Assembly: GCA_905250025.1 (NCBI GenBank)
Contig: CAJNOJ010000032.1
Coordinates: 543,501-607,500 of the forward strand
Direction: 5' to 3'
Origin: Adineta ricciae
Taxonomy: Eukaryota > Rotifera > Eurotatoria > Adinetida > Adinetidae
Length of the DNA: 64,000 nucleotides
The notes under the pieces are model-generated. The model was not told where the DNA came from. It made no database searches and saw nothing but the letters and a program-made list of their open reading frames with translations. The position numbers were made by a program, and so were the translations under genes. Shown piece by piece: positions 24,337 to 35,838 of the stretch (position 1 is the stretch's first letter; each line of letters starts with the position of its first letter).

Positions 24337-25782
24337 TGATACGAAAGGAAACGAAAGACTTCTGAAAGATGAGTGGAGGATTTTGTTTTGTCGTCTATTT
24401 ACATTTGTGTATCTCGAATAAACCTAAAGGAGTAGCAACGTCAAACGAAATTCAATCCGACATCAACGAAAACATGTCTGTCTCCTACTCGTTGTTCGAT
24501 TGTATGCACGAAGAAATGAAGAGAAATCAATATTTGAGCTTATTCGTTCTTGATTTTGAATTAGCAAGAAAGATACTGTACTGTAATTGATCAATATTCT
24601 GATTGGTTGACTGTCTACACCATACAATAACCATCGACTAGTTGATCGATCAGTTATCTGTTTCATTTTGAGGAAAACCTTGATTGTATCGAAAGAAAAT
24701 CAGATTCTTCCGGGTCGTTCAATACATCGTGATTCAGATGGGCGAACAGGCATCGCCTTCCAGAGTAAAATGAGAGCCGGATTTCAGTAAAGACATGTCA
24801 ATTGTTTTTACTATTCGTCGTACTCGTGAGAAGTTAAACAGGAACTTTTTATGAGTATTGCTTTGTCAGAATGCGAAATATCAAGGTAAATTTATGATTT
24901 TCATTAATAGATAAGATTCTCGTTCCATAAGAAATGATAATTATTGACATGTAACATGTGGAAGAGATATCACTATTTGACAGAACATACGACGCTATAT
25001 TGTATCTGTGTTGTAGATGTAGAAAAGAAACATCGTTCTTGGTATCATTGTTTGTATATACATTTAATTCGTTCGTGAACTCTGCCCAGGCCGATCATTC
25101 CCATACTCGGATACGATCGAATTCTATCGCGATTTGTCGATCTGGGTGTACGTATCAACAAACAAACAAGTGGATGGAGGCAGTTGTCAGCAGTGTTCGT
25201 AAAGTCATACGTAGATACAACGAACATATTCATTAGGTGCATAGGACGTTTAACAACGACCAGCCGTTGACATCTTGTTGTTAGGGTATTCAATGAACTA
25301 ATATAATATTCCTTATTAAAAGGAAGTCATGTCGAACGCATTTTTGTTCGAACACTCGATTTTTGAACGTATGCACAGGAATGACGTGAAGTTTGTGCGT
25401 ATAATTTCGAAGTGAAGTGTATCTCTGTAAAAACTTTGAGAACGAAATTCTGATTGGTTAAGGATCCGGACCAAACAAAAAAGTTTGAGGTATTTGTTTA
25501 TTGAATTCATATCAATCAGCATGTTGAAAATGTTGAAAGAATAGGCAGCATGACTCAGTAATTAGCTAATTTGTTCGATCGATGTGAAAACTCCACCGCA
25601 GTATAAATAGGGACTTTTTCCAGAACTTCAGTATGTGTTATTCGACGAAATCAAAGATTAGTTGGAAAGGTACAGAGTTTTGTTTCTTCATCTATAGAAT
25701 TTACTAACGAAAACGGAAGCAAAAGAAGCGAACAGTTTTCACATGATTGTTTCTTTTATTTTATTTTGGATTGAACGAAGCT
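24337..25782. other. Divergent intergenic region between kinase and PDE12-like gene
   Basis: The kinase and the PDE12-like gene point away from each other, so this 1.4 kb should hold both promoters. A TATA box (GTATAAATAGG) lies at 25601-25611. No other gene seen. Confidence 0.5.
25602..25609 (+). promoter_or_regulatory. TATA box of the PDE12-like gene
   Basis: TATAAATA in a GC-flanked context, about 180 bases before the chosen start codon. It would place transcription start near 25630-25640. Assignment is by position only. Confidence 0.5.
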
Positions 25783-27933
25783 ATGCTTCTATTTGCTCGA
25801 ATTTCCACACTCTATTCCATTCGTCATTCTAGTCGTAGCCGTGAATTCTTCGCTCAACTCAAAAAACTCTATCGTTCGACCACATTAGATCTATTTATGG
25901 CTTCGAATCAGCGTACTTGCTTTGTCTTTGATAAAGACGATCAAACGAAAGTTCTCATTCAAATGGCCTATGATATACCGTCGACAGCAGTACGACGAAA
26001 ATTTAATTTATTACGCTCGGTTGATGAGTCGGTTTCTCAAACGATACGTCGTTTGACTGCTAATATCGAGCAAGCGGCAAAAAAGAAAAATAAACGCCGC
26101 GATAAGCAGAACAATAAGACTGATTCACCGGTCCAACCAGAGCCGATCGTGATTCAATTATTTGATGAGAATAATCAACTGATTGATGAAACTCAACTAA
26201 ATAAACAAGCTTGGTTGAGTTGTCGACGATTGGTTATCAATGAACAGTCGTATCAAATTGAATACAATGCGCCTGGTTAATACTTGTACTTCAGGAAACT
26301 CATTGACTACGTGAATTCTTCTAGCTTTGATCAAATTTCGATTTCCGGAAATAATTATGTCGAATACCATCACGACCGCAGTTGTTGAACTTGATTATGG
26401 TGATCCGGAACATTCATTATTCAATTGGTATGTTGCGGATGAGGTGAAAACTGAAGTGGCTGATGAGCTCGAAGAAACTGCTGATGATCCACAATGGATA
26501 CATGTTCACACAGGCCCCTATTGTATCTTTCGCGATGAACATGTCAATAAATTCGTGCGTCTTGCCTGCTTACCACGAAACAGCTCAGCGCGAACGGGCA
26601 TGCAAGCAGTTCATATTTCCAAGACACGAATTATTCCATGTCCAAGTGATCTACCAATGAATACAAGGCATCAATTAACTCAAAACTTTCTTCCAATCGA
26701 TTCCAACTCGTACGAACTGTCTTTTTCTTTTGATTCTCATAAATTTTTCTCGTTTCTAGACTTCGCGTAGTTTCATATAACATCCTCGCAAATGGGTATG
26801 CAGCATCGACCGGTGCAGCTGAAATCATGTATCCATATTGTCCTGAAGATCATCTCAGTCATGATTATCGCAAGCCACTTCTTTTGAAAGAAATCTTAGG
26901 TTATCACGCTGATTTGATTTTCCTACAAGAATGTGATACGAAGTTCTACGAGCGTGAACTTTCGACTGTATTGAAGCTACATGGATACTCAGGTGATTTG
27001 AAGATAAAAAGCGAAAGCGTACAAGAAGGTGAAGCGATCTTTTATCGAAATGAGCGATTCACGTAAGAATTCTCCTGGAATAGCTCATTCATTCATGTTC
27101 AAAACTTTCTTTTCAGTGCAATCAATACCCACCATATCAGATTAGGAGAACATTTACGTACTTCACCGCATATGGAACGTATCCGACAATGCACGTCACT
27201 CGCACCTAATGTGAATGCACATTTATTAGAACGAAACACTGTATTACAAGTGAGTTAAAACGATGCGAGGAAATACGAGTATATTGAGTGATGTTTTAGG
27301 TTTTGGCATTGGAACCTAAAGGACAATCGAATGAAGTCTTTCTCATGTGTAATACTCATTTACATTATCATCCTCGAGCTGACATTGTGCGATGCTTTCA
27401 AAGTTTGATTGCGAGTGAACATATTAAAGAAGTGAAAGATTTCTATGAACAACAAGTAAATGAATTTTTCTTGCAATCATCTATTTGCATCGCGTCTTTT
27501 AGAATAAAAATGTCTCCATAATCTGGTGCGGGGATTTCAATTCAAATACAACCTCACTGGCGTTTCATCTGCTCTTCTCAGGAGCTCTTTTGCGAGATCC
27601 AAATCATCGCAGCTATACCGAAGGTACGTACTACAATCTTCAGAGAGCGATCAATCAATGTCTTCTCATGTAGACTATATAAGAATAATAAAAGACTTCG
27701 ATTATAAACTCCCGCTTGAACTGAGCACTTATTCGAACTATTCTTATACCAACTACATGGTATCGTTTCACGCCGTTATCGATCACATCTTCTTCGAGAC
27801 GAAAAAGTTCAAATTTCAACGATGTATACCAATGCCAACTGATGCAGAAGTGACAGAATTTACGGCTTTACCATCGTGTAAAATTCCGAGTGATCACTTA
27901 GCTCTTGTCATGGATCTTGAAATGATAAAATAA
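25783..27933 (+). CDS. PDE12: PDE12-like 2',5'-phosphodiesterase / 3' poly(A) exonuclease
   Basis: Seven exons: 25783-26275, 26325-26709, 26760-27062, 27117-27249, 27300-27455, 27503-27623, 27674-27933; 616 residues, like vertebrate PDE12 (about 600). The C-terminal half is an exonuclease-endonuclease-phosphatase domain: VVSYNILANGY, IFLQECD with the metal-binding Glu, NTHLHYHP, IIWCGDFNS and the closing PSDHLALVMDLE. PDE12 degrades 2',5'-oligoadenylate and mitochondrial poly(A) tails in the matrix. The N-terminus is basic with hydrophobic residues (MLLFARISTLYSIRHSSRS), compatible with a mitochondrial presequence, and is the reason for choosing this ATG over the in-frame one at 25747. Confidence 0.9.
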
Positions 27934-28277
27934 TGCTCTTTGCATTTGTGATACTCTTAATAAAATCTTCCGTTTTGTTTTCCTATCCGATTTGTTTTAT
28001 TTCAAAAACAATATTGCACTAGGTGCTCTTGAAAATCTTCCTCATCGTTGTCGATGATATGCAAACTGATAACCACTGTCTTGCCGTACTGAAAACAACC
28101 TAAGTATTTTGAGAGGTCATGATTGTGTCGAACTCTGCATTTCAGCGTCCTCTATTCTGAATTTGTCATTCACCATTCATATAAAGGCAAGTATCTTGAA
28201 ATAGACGCATGTCGTGCGATTAGATACGGTTTTTGCTTATTTATTTCATACCTTTTAGTATCATAATCATAACAAAA
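27934..28277. other. Short intergenic region
   Basis: A poly(A) signal AATAAA for the PDE12-like gene lies near 27959. The remainder is the leader of the SCP2 gene. Nothing else seen. Confidence 0.5.
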
Positions 28278-28801
28278 ATGCCTCAAGAAGTAAATAGTTT
28301 AATAACTTCTCTTTTATCTTATTTTGTAACAATTTTTCATCGATAGGACTTACAAGCCCAAGTTGCTTTTGCTGAAATCAATAAACGTGCTCAAGCACAG
28401 CCAACTCTCGTGAAAAAAGTTGGTGCTGTTATTGTTTTCGACATCACAAAAGGTGGAAACGTACAACAGAGCTGGAGTAAGTCGATTACATTCTATCAGA
28501 AACGATTAAACGTTATGTTTTTTTTAGCTATCGATGGTAAACAAGGAACCATCTATGAAGGTAAACCAAAAGAAGGTGCCACTGCTCAAGTGACAATTAC
28601 CGTCGACGATGATGATTTCATTCAGTTAGCAACAGGTCAAGCTAATGCACCGGCTGTATGTCGAAACTTGTTTGTCGAAGTCATTTAATGCGATATACTT
28701 TTTGTTTTTAGCTTTTTGCAAAAGGCAAACTCAAAGTAAAAGGCAATGTCATGCTAGCGCAGAAATTATCCACACTTTTCAAAGAACAATCGAAATTATA
28801 A
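28278..28801 (+). CDS. SCP2 sterol-carrier domain protein with peroxisomal signal
   Basis: Exons 28278-28289, 28347-28476, 28528-28655, 28712-28801; 119 residues, nearly all one SCP2 domain. Seen: VGAVIVFDITKGGNVQQSW, TIDGKQGTIYEGKP, ATAQVTITVDDDDFIQLATG, and APALFAKGKLKVKGNVMLAQKL. SCP2-fold proteins bind and move sterols, fatty acyl-CoAs and other lipids. The protein ends in SKL, a canonical PTS1 signal, so import into peroxisomes is expected. It is a stand-alone domain, like the free SCP2 peptide rather than the SCPx thiolase fusion or the HSD17B4 fusion. The first exon encodes only MPQE. Confidence 0.93.
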
Positions 28802-29843
28802 ACAAACGAAGAAAAAGTCACCTGTGATTCTTTTTACTCGATGTTCATGTGTGTGTGTGTGATGAATGCATTCTTTCTTCTTTTTGTCGATTAAAACTAT
28901 GCGATTTGATCAGAACGAATTTCTTTGCGAAAATTTCATTCAACTTTGAACGGTTACATCTGTAAAAGATACTTGAGGATGAAATCAATCCTCTCCTCTC
29001 GTTTTAACACTCCTATGTTAGTAAAACCATAAAATAAAGGATTTCATTAATGTTCACTTTGCGATTATGTGTTTGAAAGGAAAAAACGACGTGTCATATG
29101 ATCTGAAATAGAACATGAAGAATGGAAACGGATCTAATTGCAATAGTATCAATATTATTGTTGATTATAATACTTTTACTGGGCTTCATTATTGTCCTAA
29201 TCATTATTTCATATCACTATTCTCCATTGAGACGGTTCTTGCGTTCTGATTGTGTGGAAGAAGTAAAAAAAATGCTATTTACACGTATCTCGATCAACAT
29301 CAACAAATGACAGGTAGGTTTATTTGAAAATCTTTTCAATAAGTGCACTTGAGAGTGAATGAGAAGAGAAAAATTCACGCCTAAAACAAATAGAACTCAA
29401 ACAAAGAATATTGGAAACCGTATTATCAAGTGTTCAAGCAATGTTTCTGATGAGTTCATCAAAATGTCCAACTGAGAGATCGTCTGATTCAATCTATTCG
29501 AATTCACTTGCTCGTTTGATCATTCCGAATTGGAGAAGACAGAGAGAGAGCAACAAAGCAGAAGAAGGCGACTGTGAAGAAAGAAATCATCTTGTGATCA
29601 TTTGTCTTGTTCTTCTTACAGATCGGATTGTGTTTGTCATCGTCTCTTTATTATTCGTTAAGAATTCTCTTCAACTTTTTCTTTCTCTTCTTTAACTCAG
29701 TCGCTTACTCGATTTATTCTCTCTTTATACGAATAGTGACGAGGGTAACAGACAAGTTGCAATTGAAGATTGACAGAACGGATCAGTGAGTAATCAGACG
29801 ATAGGCACGCATAAACACATACAGTTATTTTCTTTTGTCGATT
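28802..29843. other. 1 kb region with only a doubtful membrane peptide
   Basis: Besides the low-confidence small membrane frame at 29122-29310, the region holds purine-rich sequence and no exon chain I can defend. Confidence 0.4.
29122..29310 (+). CDS. Possible small single-pass membrane peptide
   Basis: A 62-residue frame whose N-terminal half is one strongly hydrophobic helix (IVSILLLIIILLLGFIIVL) followed by a basic segment. It could be a real micro-protein, the first exon of an unrecognised gene using the GTAAA donor at about 29263, or chance. No family recognised. Confidence 0.25.
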   Translation: METDLIAIVSILLLIIILLLGFIIVLIIISYHYSPLRRFLRSDCVEEVKKMLFTRISININK

Positions 29844-30927
29844 ATGAGTACTAGTCGAAATCAATGGTCTTGGCGAAGTTGTTTCGCCGCTTTTAAACAT
29901 AATAAAAAGTCGAAGAAACACAATCGAACTCAATCGGCAAAGTAAGCGATTTTCATCAACTGAGAAAAACTCTTTCTCAGTCGACCTTCCAACGTATTTA
30001 TTTTTGAAAATTTAGTTTACAAAAAAACGGGCATACACAAACAAAACAATTGTCAACTGTAAACGAAAATTCCAATCTATCGTGCGTATCATCAAACATA
30101 AACTTGACGGATGAATCAGTTGATCAATTTACGGCACCGAGTTCGTGTATTGTCAAAGTTGATTCGAATGAAAAGCAATCAGTCGATGAAGACAGCATTC
30201 AACAAATCGATATGAATTCACCATTGATGAATCAAACTTCGCTATTATCAATACGACCAGTACAATTAGATGCGATTGTTGAAGACTCAAATGAAGAAAA
30301 TTCCGATGGTCACGAGGAAATTATTTCGGCAAAACAGTAAAATTTCATCAGAAGAAGAAAAGCAAATATAACCGAACTTCTCTTTCATTTAGATTATGTT
30401 GCGATCGGGATATTATCACTGATGCCAACACACTTTATTCTCGTTTGTTCGACTTGAGTCAAATGAATCATGTCAAAACTCAGTTCAGAGAAAATGGCAA
30501 TTTACTCGGTGAATTCTCTCAGCAATTGGAAAAATTAAAAGTGAAAACTAATGACATCGTGCGAGCGAGTGCTCAAATGCCACGCGATGCTGAATTGCTC
30601 GAAGCACGGTAATGTCGAGGAAAAGAAAGAATATGTATGTATAAAGTAAATCTATTTTTTGTTTTTCTTAGATATTCATCGCTAGTGGCCACGATCGAAA
30701 GTCTTTCAATCTTACTACGAATTGCTCAAATACCTGCTTGCCGTGCATTAGTGAATCGTTTGTTTTTCTCGATTGAACAACGTACGGAACAACTTAAAAA
30801 ACTTGTTGAACTTACATTCATGTCGTTATATAACATCAAACAACGTTCAGATTCTTGCGATGATGATTTGTCATCATTTAGAAGCGCTCTGTCGTCATAC
30901 GAACATCTTTTAACAACATTCTCATAA
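29844..30927 (+). CDS. Orphan helical protein, function unknown
   Basis: Exons 29844-29941, 30016-30336, 30393-30608, 30672-30927; 296 residues. The first 33 residues are basic (SWRSCFAAFKHNKKSKKHN). Residues about 35-140 are polar, Ser/Asp/Glu-rich and probably disordered. The C-terminal 155 residues are predicted helical (YSRLFDLSQMNHVKTQF, LLGEFSQQLEKLKVK, TIESLSILLRIAQI, FFSIEQRTEQLKKLVEL). I recognise no family. All splice sites are consensus and the frame closes, so the gene is real. It sits between the SCP2 gene and a Gly-rich membrane protein gene, all plus strand. Confidence 0.7.
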
Positions 30928-31201
30928 GATGTGCATGTCTTTGTATTCTATGTTCTTTTATATTTTGACTTTCTCAAAAAGAATCTCACTTCTTGTTTAG
31001 CATCAAAACGCTAAGTGTGTCTGTTTTGTTCTATCATCCCATGTGATCTTAATGATACATAGCCAAAAGGAATGGCGTTATGTCCTAAAATAGATTCTGT
31101 TTTTTCCTCTTTGAGGAATATCGATAGTATAAACTAACGAGACAGATACTTATTTGGTATTGATTATTCGAAGAAGCAAACACGAGACCCTCCGGATCGA
31201 G

Positions 31202-32986
31202 ATGACCTTAATGATATGGATTAGTTTTTGTCTTCTAAGCTGTTTGATGATAAGAAATGTGCGCATGAATTCAATCTGTGATATTTTGAAAGAGTCTGCA
31301 GGTAATGAAACTATGGAGATTAATAAATCACCAAGATTACAACGTATCAATGTACTTTGTAATGCTATGCATAAGACACGAATTATACCAGACTTTGATT
31401 TAAATCAGATCAATTCGGGTACATATGATCTTTTTCAAAGAAGTCAATGGAGAGGGTTTTATTTAGAAATTGAAGCTGATCAAATCTTGGAACGATTCCG
31501 CCGTGCTCGAGGAGGAGGAGGACGAGGTGGTGGCGGTGGTGGACGAGGTGGTGGTGGTGGACGATCCGGCGGTGGTAGATCTGGTGGTGGTCGATTCGGG
31601 GGTAGTAGAAGTGGGTCAAGAATTTTTAGTGGTATATCAGTCTTTTACGTACTATATTTTCACATCGATTCGACTTTTAGGTAGCCGATCATCATCATCA
31701 AGAATCTTTAGTGGTAACTGATCAATCATAATGCTGTTCTTTTTATGTTCTACTTCGTCTGATTGTTTTAGGTAGTAGTCGAGCATCCTCATCAGGCCGT
31801 TCTGGACTCTTTTCTCGTAAATGTGTTTGACCTATCACATAATGAAAGCATTTCTTTTTTCCAGGTAGTAGCAGCGGCAGTGGTGGAACATTCGGCGGTG
31901 GAGGCAATCGAGTGCGTTCAGGAATTCGATCTATGCTACGAGGATCGTCGGGCTCAAGTTTGTATTCTTGTCTGAAATAATCGATACCATGGATACAAAT
32001 TCGTTTATTGAAGGAGTTGCTACTGGTGCAAGTGGAAGTAGTTCTAGTTTTGGTTCTCGAATTCGTAAGTTCATACGTTACTTGGTGTTCAGTGACAAAC
32101 AGAACTGATCAATTTTTCTAGGTAAAATCACACATGGCGCTGGTACCGGTAGTTCTAGATTGGGAGGACGTCATTTTAGTATTGGTGGCTCTGGTGGAAG
32201 CATATGGGTAAATCTAATTTCGACCCTAACGACTTCTTTGATCAATTTGCGTCGACAAATTTTCTAGTCACGTTCGGCCAAAACGTTCATACCACATGCC
32301 GCTCGCTTTGGCAAACGATATTATCAACGACGAAAATACAATCAAGGCGTGTACGCTGGTGTTGGTTATTATGCAGGAAGTCGAGTAGGTCACCATGGAC
32401 CCTATTATACACATGGTAATCAAAGAAAACATGTTATTTGTTGTTGTTCTAGTGAAAGCTACTCTCGAATTTTAGGATACTATGGTTATCCACCTGTGTC
32501 AGAACATCCTCCAAACACAATTAATGGTACAAAACCAGATGTGTTTTATTGTATTCAAGAAGATCTGAACACAACGTTGGTCAATACGACATTGGACAAA
32601 GATGGATTCGGTGTTTGTAATGTATCTGGTAAATTAGTCACTTGTCCAATTGAAATTGAATGTAAACTCTCCGAAGCCGATACTTGTTGTGAAAGTAATC
32701 AATCGAGAATTCTCCTTTTTTAATGTTTCATCCATTTCCAATTTAGATGAAGAAGGTACACCGTTTTGTTGTGGTGGACCCATGCCTCTAGAGTACATTA
32801 CTCAATACGGTGGATATGCAGATGATTGGAGAGATTCTGCTGAGACTTTCGATAAAACGTAAGACAAAAACGTCTTACTTCGAAACTAAAATATCTGAAA
32901 ACTTTCTTAGGTTTAATCTAATCACTATGGTGATGATTTTTCTCACAACGATTTGCTATTCAAAATGGTCTCGTCGTGTTGAATAG
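31202..32986 (+). CDS. Gly/Ser/Arg-rich type I membrane protein with Cys-rich ectodomain
   Basis: Ten exons: 31202-31631, 31681-31713, 31772-31816, 31865-31957, about 32014-32064, 32122-32207, 32268-32415, 32476-32694, 32747-32858, 32911-32986; 430 residues. Signal peptide MTLMIWISFCLLSCLM, then a short globular part, a long Gly/Arg run (about residues 100-145), and a series of tiny phase-1 exons each beginning (G)S-S/R-S. A tyrosine-rich part (KRYYQRRKYNQGVYAGVGYYAG) leads to a cysteine-rich domain with N-glycosylation sites (LNTTLVNTTL; CC pairs), and the protein closes with one membrane helix (FNLITMVMIFLTTICY) plus a short basic tail. I do not recognise the family. The exon 4/5 junction is the least certain. 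Confidence 0.75.
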
Positions 32987-33139
32987 ATATTCTTCGTACG
33001 AGCATTTATTCAATTGATGTTGTTGAAACAAAAACATTTTCAATTATGATGATAGGCGTGCATACTATATACTGAAGAAATAAAGAAAGTTAGATAGAGA
33101 GAGAGCTGTGCTATATAATATCAATATTCATCAGTTCAT

Positions 33140-33478
33140 TTAATTTGCTTGTCGTTTGCGAGCAAGAGCATATGGTAGACCATATAATGATGATAACAGT
33201 TCACTCTTACGTTTTGTATGCGTATACACGTCTTGATTTTCGCCACTGTTGTCGTCGCTAGCTAATTCATCATTGTCACCAAGACGAAGATATGCGATGT
33301 GAGATGGCTGACCGTTTTTGTAAATCTAAGAAAAGTGAAAACATGAGCTATCTTCATCAATTTGAAAACATCCAATACAAACATTGTGCACAGCTCGACT
33401 TTCGGCCTGATTCGGACAGAATGTTGCCAACGTAATAAATAAAATCATTAACATACTAAGCAATTTGAACATGGTCAT
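33140..33478 (-). CDS. Neuropeptide precursor with a PDF-like peptide
   Basis: Two exons, 33478-33383 and 33325-33140; 93 residues. An N-terminal signal peptide (FKLLSMLMILFITLATFC) is followed by an acidic spacer and a TKRK dibasic site, then SELLSSLYGLPYALA (about 33161-33205) ended by RKR and three last residues. The peptide shares S-E-L, S-L, G-L-P spacing with arthropod pigment-dispersing hormone/PDF (xSELxxSLxGLP). There is no Gly before the RKR, so C-terminal amidation is not encoded, unlike classical PDF. A second possible fragment is the upstream AYLRLG. Role in secretion/neuronal signalling is inference from architecture. The donor is GTTTGT, non-consensus. Confidence 0.7.
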
Positions 33479-34739
33479 TGCAACAGATCGAAAAGTATCG
33501 ATTTATCTAAAATAAAACACAAATATTCACTAACCTCCTACACATTTCTCGCGATATGAAATAAAAACTCCAAAAAAAACAATCAAACATTCTGTCTGTC
33601 TCTATTTACTCGATATTATAGATCATCTGGTTGTCACGCGAGCAAATATTTTCCATAAACAAAGTTAGACAGTGTCCTTTTTCTTAGATCACACGCAGTG
33701 TTCACCTGATGTCACAGTATTCCCACATCTGAATAAATGAAAATGTCCACGTTGATATAGGATCTCTTAATTTGATTTCTAATCGACGCAAAATGAGTTA
33801 CTCACTATGTCAAGTTTGTTCCTGTTCTCATTTAATTAAATCGGACTCATTTAATTTGAATCCTAGTTTGTAGAAAAACAAACAGTCCTGACAACAATCT
33901 CACTCGGAAACAAGTCTAATAGTGCACAAGTTGTTAGCTTTGTTAGTTATATATATATATATAGAGAGAAAAGCTAATGAGGAGGCGAAGACGAGAGAGA
34001 GAGAAAGAGAAAAAGGCTCATACAGTGTATTCAATATCCTGGATGGTTTGTTTTCCCAAATAGAAATTAAGATTTTAGTCTCGTTTTCTCTTCCTTTCTG
34101 CATCATTAGAACATTCACTGATAAGACAAGCGATCAGTTCGATTGGGATCTTTTCATTCAAACAATTGCCAAGTAAATCAGTAAAATCCAACGTGATTAA
34201 TCTTTTTCAACGTTCCATAACTAATGACATGATCAGATGAAATTTTTTCACGAATGGGCTCGCATAATAAAAGGCCAAGTACGAATGAAATCTCAAACGA
34301 TAGATCAAGATTGTCAATAGTTTTCTACACACAACAAAAAAACAACACTGATTTAGTTAATATTCATTTATTCAAATGGATTGGACGCGCTCTCACATCA
34401 CTCGTGTCAAATTAACTTGCAGTACCACTTTTCACCGACACTGTACATCGCTGACCTAACTGATTCGAGTGGAAGAGACATTCAGACGTTCTGAGACGAA
34501 AGAAATGCTTTCGAAACCCACGCTCTCATCTCCTGAAGATCTTTTCCAATAATTGATACCAAAATGACAAAGTAAATACACTCGAATGGACTGATCAACA
34601 ACGTACTAGCCGAATGAAGAGTTCTTATCTTTATTATGGAAAAAATTTTGATGATGCTATTGATACGAAGATCGTATGCGGATAGAATGTTGACTTTCGT
34701 GACGGCTTTTATCACGCAATCGATCAACGGTGGAACTTT
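33479..34739. other. 1.3 kb intergenic, no gene seen
   Basis: Contains an AT dinucleotide run with adjacent GA-rich sequence around 33948-34015 and spacer. No exon chain recognised. Confidence 0.4.
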
Positions 34740-35838
34740 CTAGGCGCAACGGCGTTTTTCACCGTTTATTGTGAATAGAATGAAATTTATGTTCAGTTCT
34801 AATCGATACTTCTGCTCAGCTATGCAGGAAACGATGGTAATGTTGTTTTTAGATTGTTTTTTTGCAGGCGGATGACGATGTGTGACTTTATCCCGAATTT
34901 TTCCAGGAATTACCAGAACTGCTTGTATGCAATCGCGACGAAACACTGCTGATGAAATAAAGTGAATATGAAATGGCGCAGCACTCAACGCAAATATCAT
35001 CAAAAATAAAACATTAAACGCAAAGAATTCGACTTGAAGAAGCGATACACTTTTCGATCCTAGGATAAACTGAGTGATCATTCTTTCACTGTAAACAATC
35101 ATCATTGGTCTTGTTGTGATTATATACACAAATACTTCAGCTATAACAAGAACCAATAAATCTCGGTCACATCATTTTAATCGACCCGTTGGTTCTTGAC
35201 TCGTCGGTTGAATTCGCGTTGGCACATGTTTCAGATTTCTGTAAGTTAAACAAACGAATATCGTTATGGTCGTCGCTGGTATCGCGCTCATACATATCAC
35301 AACATAAACTCCGTAGAATGTTCCATAGTCACCAGTCGGTGCACGTTGACCTTTGTTAACATGCAACTAGATAAGTGTATGACTAGCAGCAGTGGCCCAA
35401 AAGATGGAAGCACAACAAGTGAAACACTTTGCGCAGTTCCGTGTGCTGAATGACTGATATGACGCACGCTAGCTTGTGACCATGTAACGATCGAAACATG
35501 CAAGTATAACAAGAGTTTTGGTAACTTGTCCGAAAAATGATGAAGTGAAAGTTGCAAGTCTACATAGAGTCAATGACCGAATGGAATTGTCCGTATAAAT
35601 GTATATGAAGATTCGAAATACACCATGGAGACGCTAGATACACGATGTTTGTTGCAGCCGAATTGGCCAGATAAATCGAACATACATTGTGTGCTTGTCG
35701 ATTGAAAATCATCAGGATAAAGATGTCTTCAATCACTTCAACAACTACCAGAATTGGATAACCGTAGAAATTCATTTCATTTTGAATTCGAGGCAGAATA
35801 GCGGTTGATATAATCACGTTCGACGGATGTTTCAGCAA
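34740..35838 (-). pseudogene. Broken rhodopsin-class (class A) GPCR
   Basis: Seven-helix receptor remains on the minus strand. Helix 2 region (CSIYLANSAATNIVYLASP), the helix 3 end with an FDRY box (LVILACFDRYMVTS), helix 5 (GVYVVICMSAIPATTITIFV), basic loop 3 (RNLKHVPTRIQP), helix 6 (DLLVLVIAEVFVYIITT) and helix 7 (SAAPFHIHFISSAVFRRD) can all be followed. It is disrupted by in-frame stops at 35471-35469, 35369-35367 and 35174-35172 and by at least one frame change around 35570-35600. Bdelloids have large families of such receptors, so one dead copy is unsurprising. Ligand unknown. No intact start was found. Confidence 0.8.
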
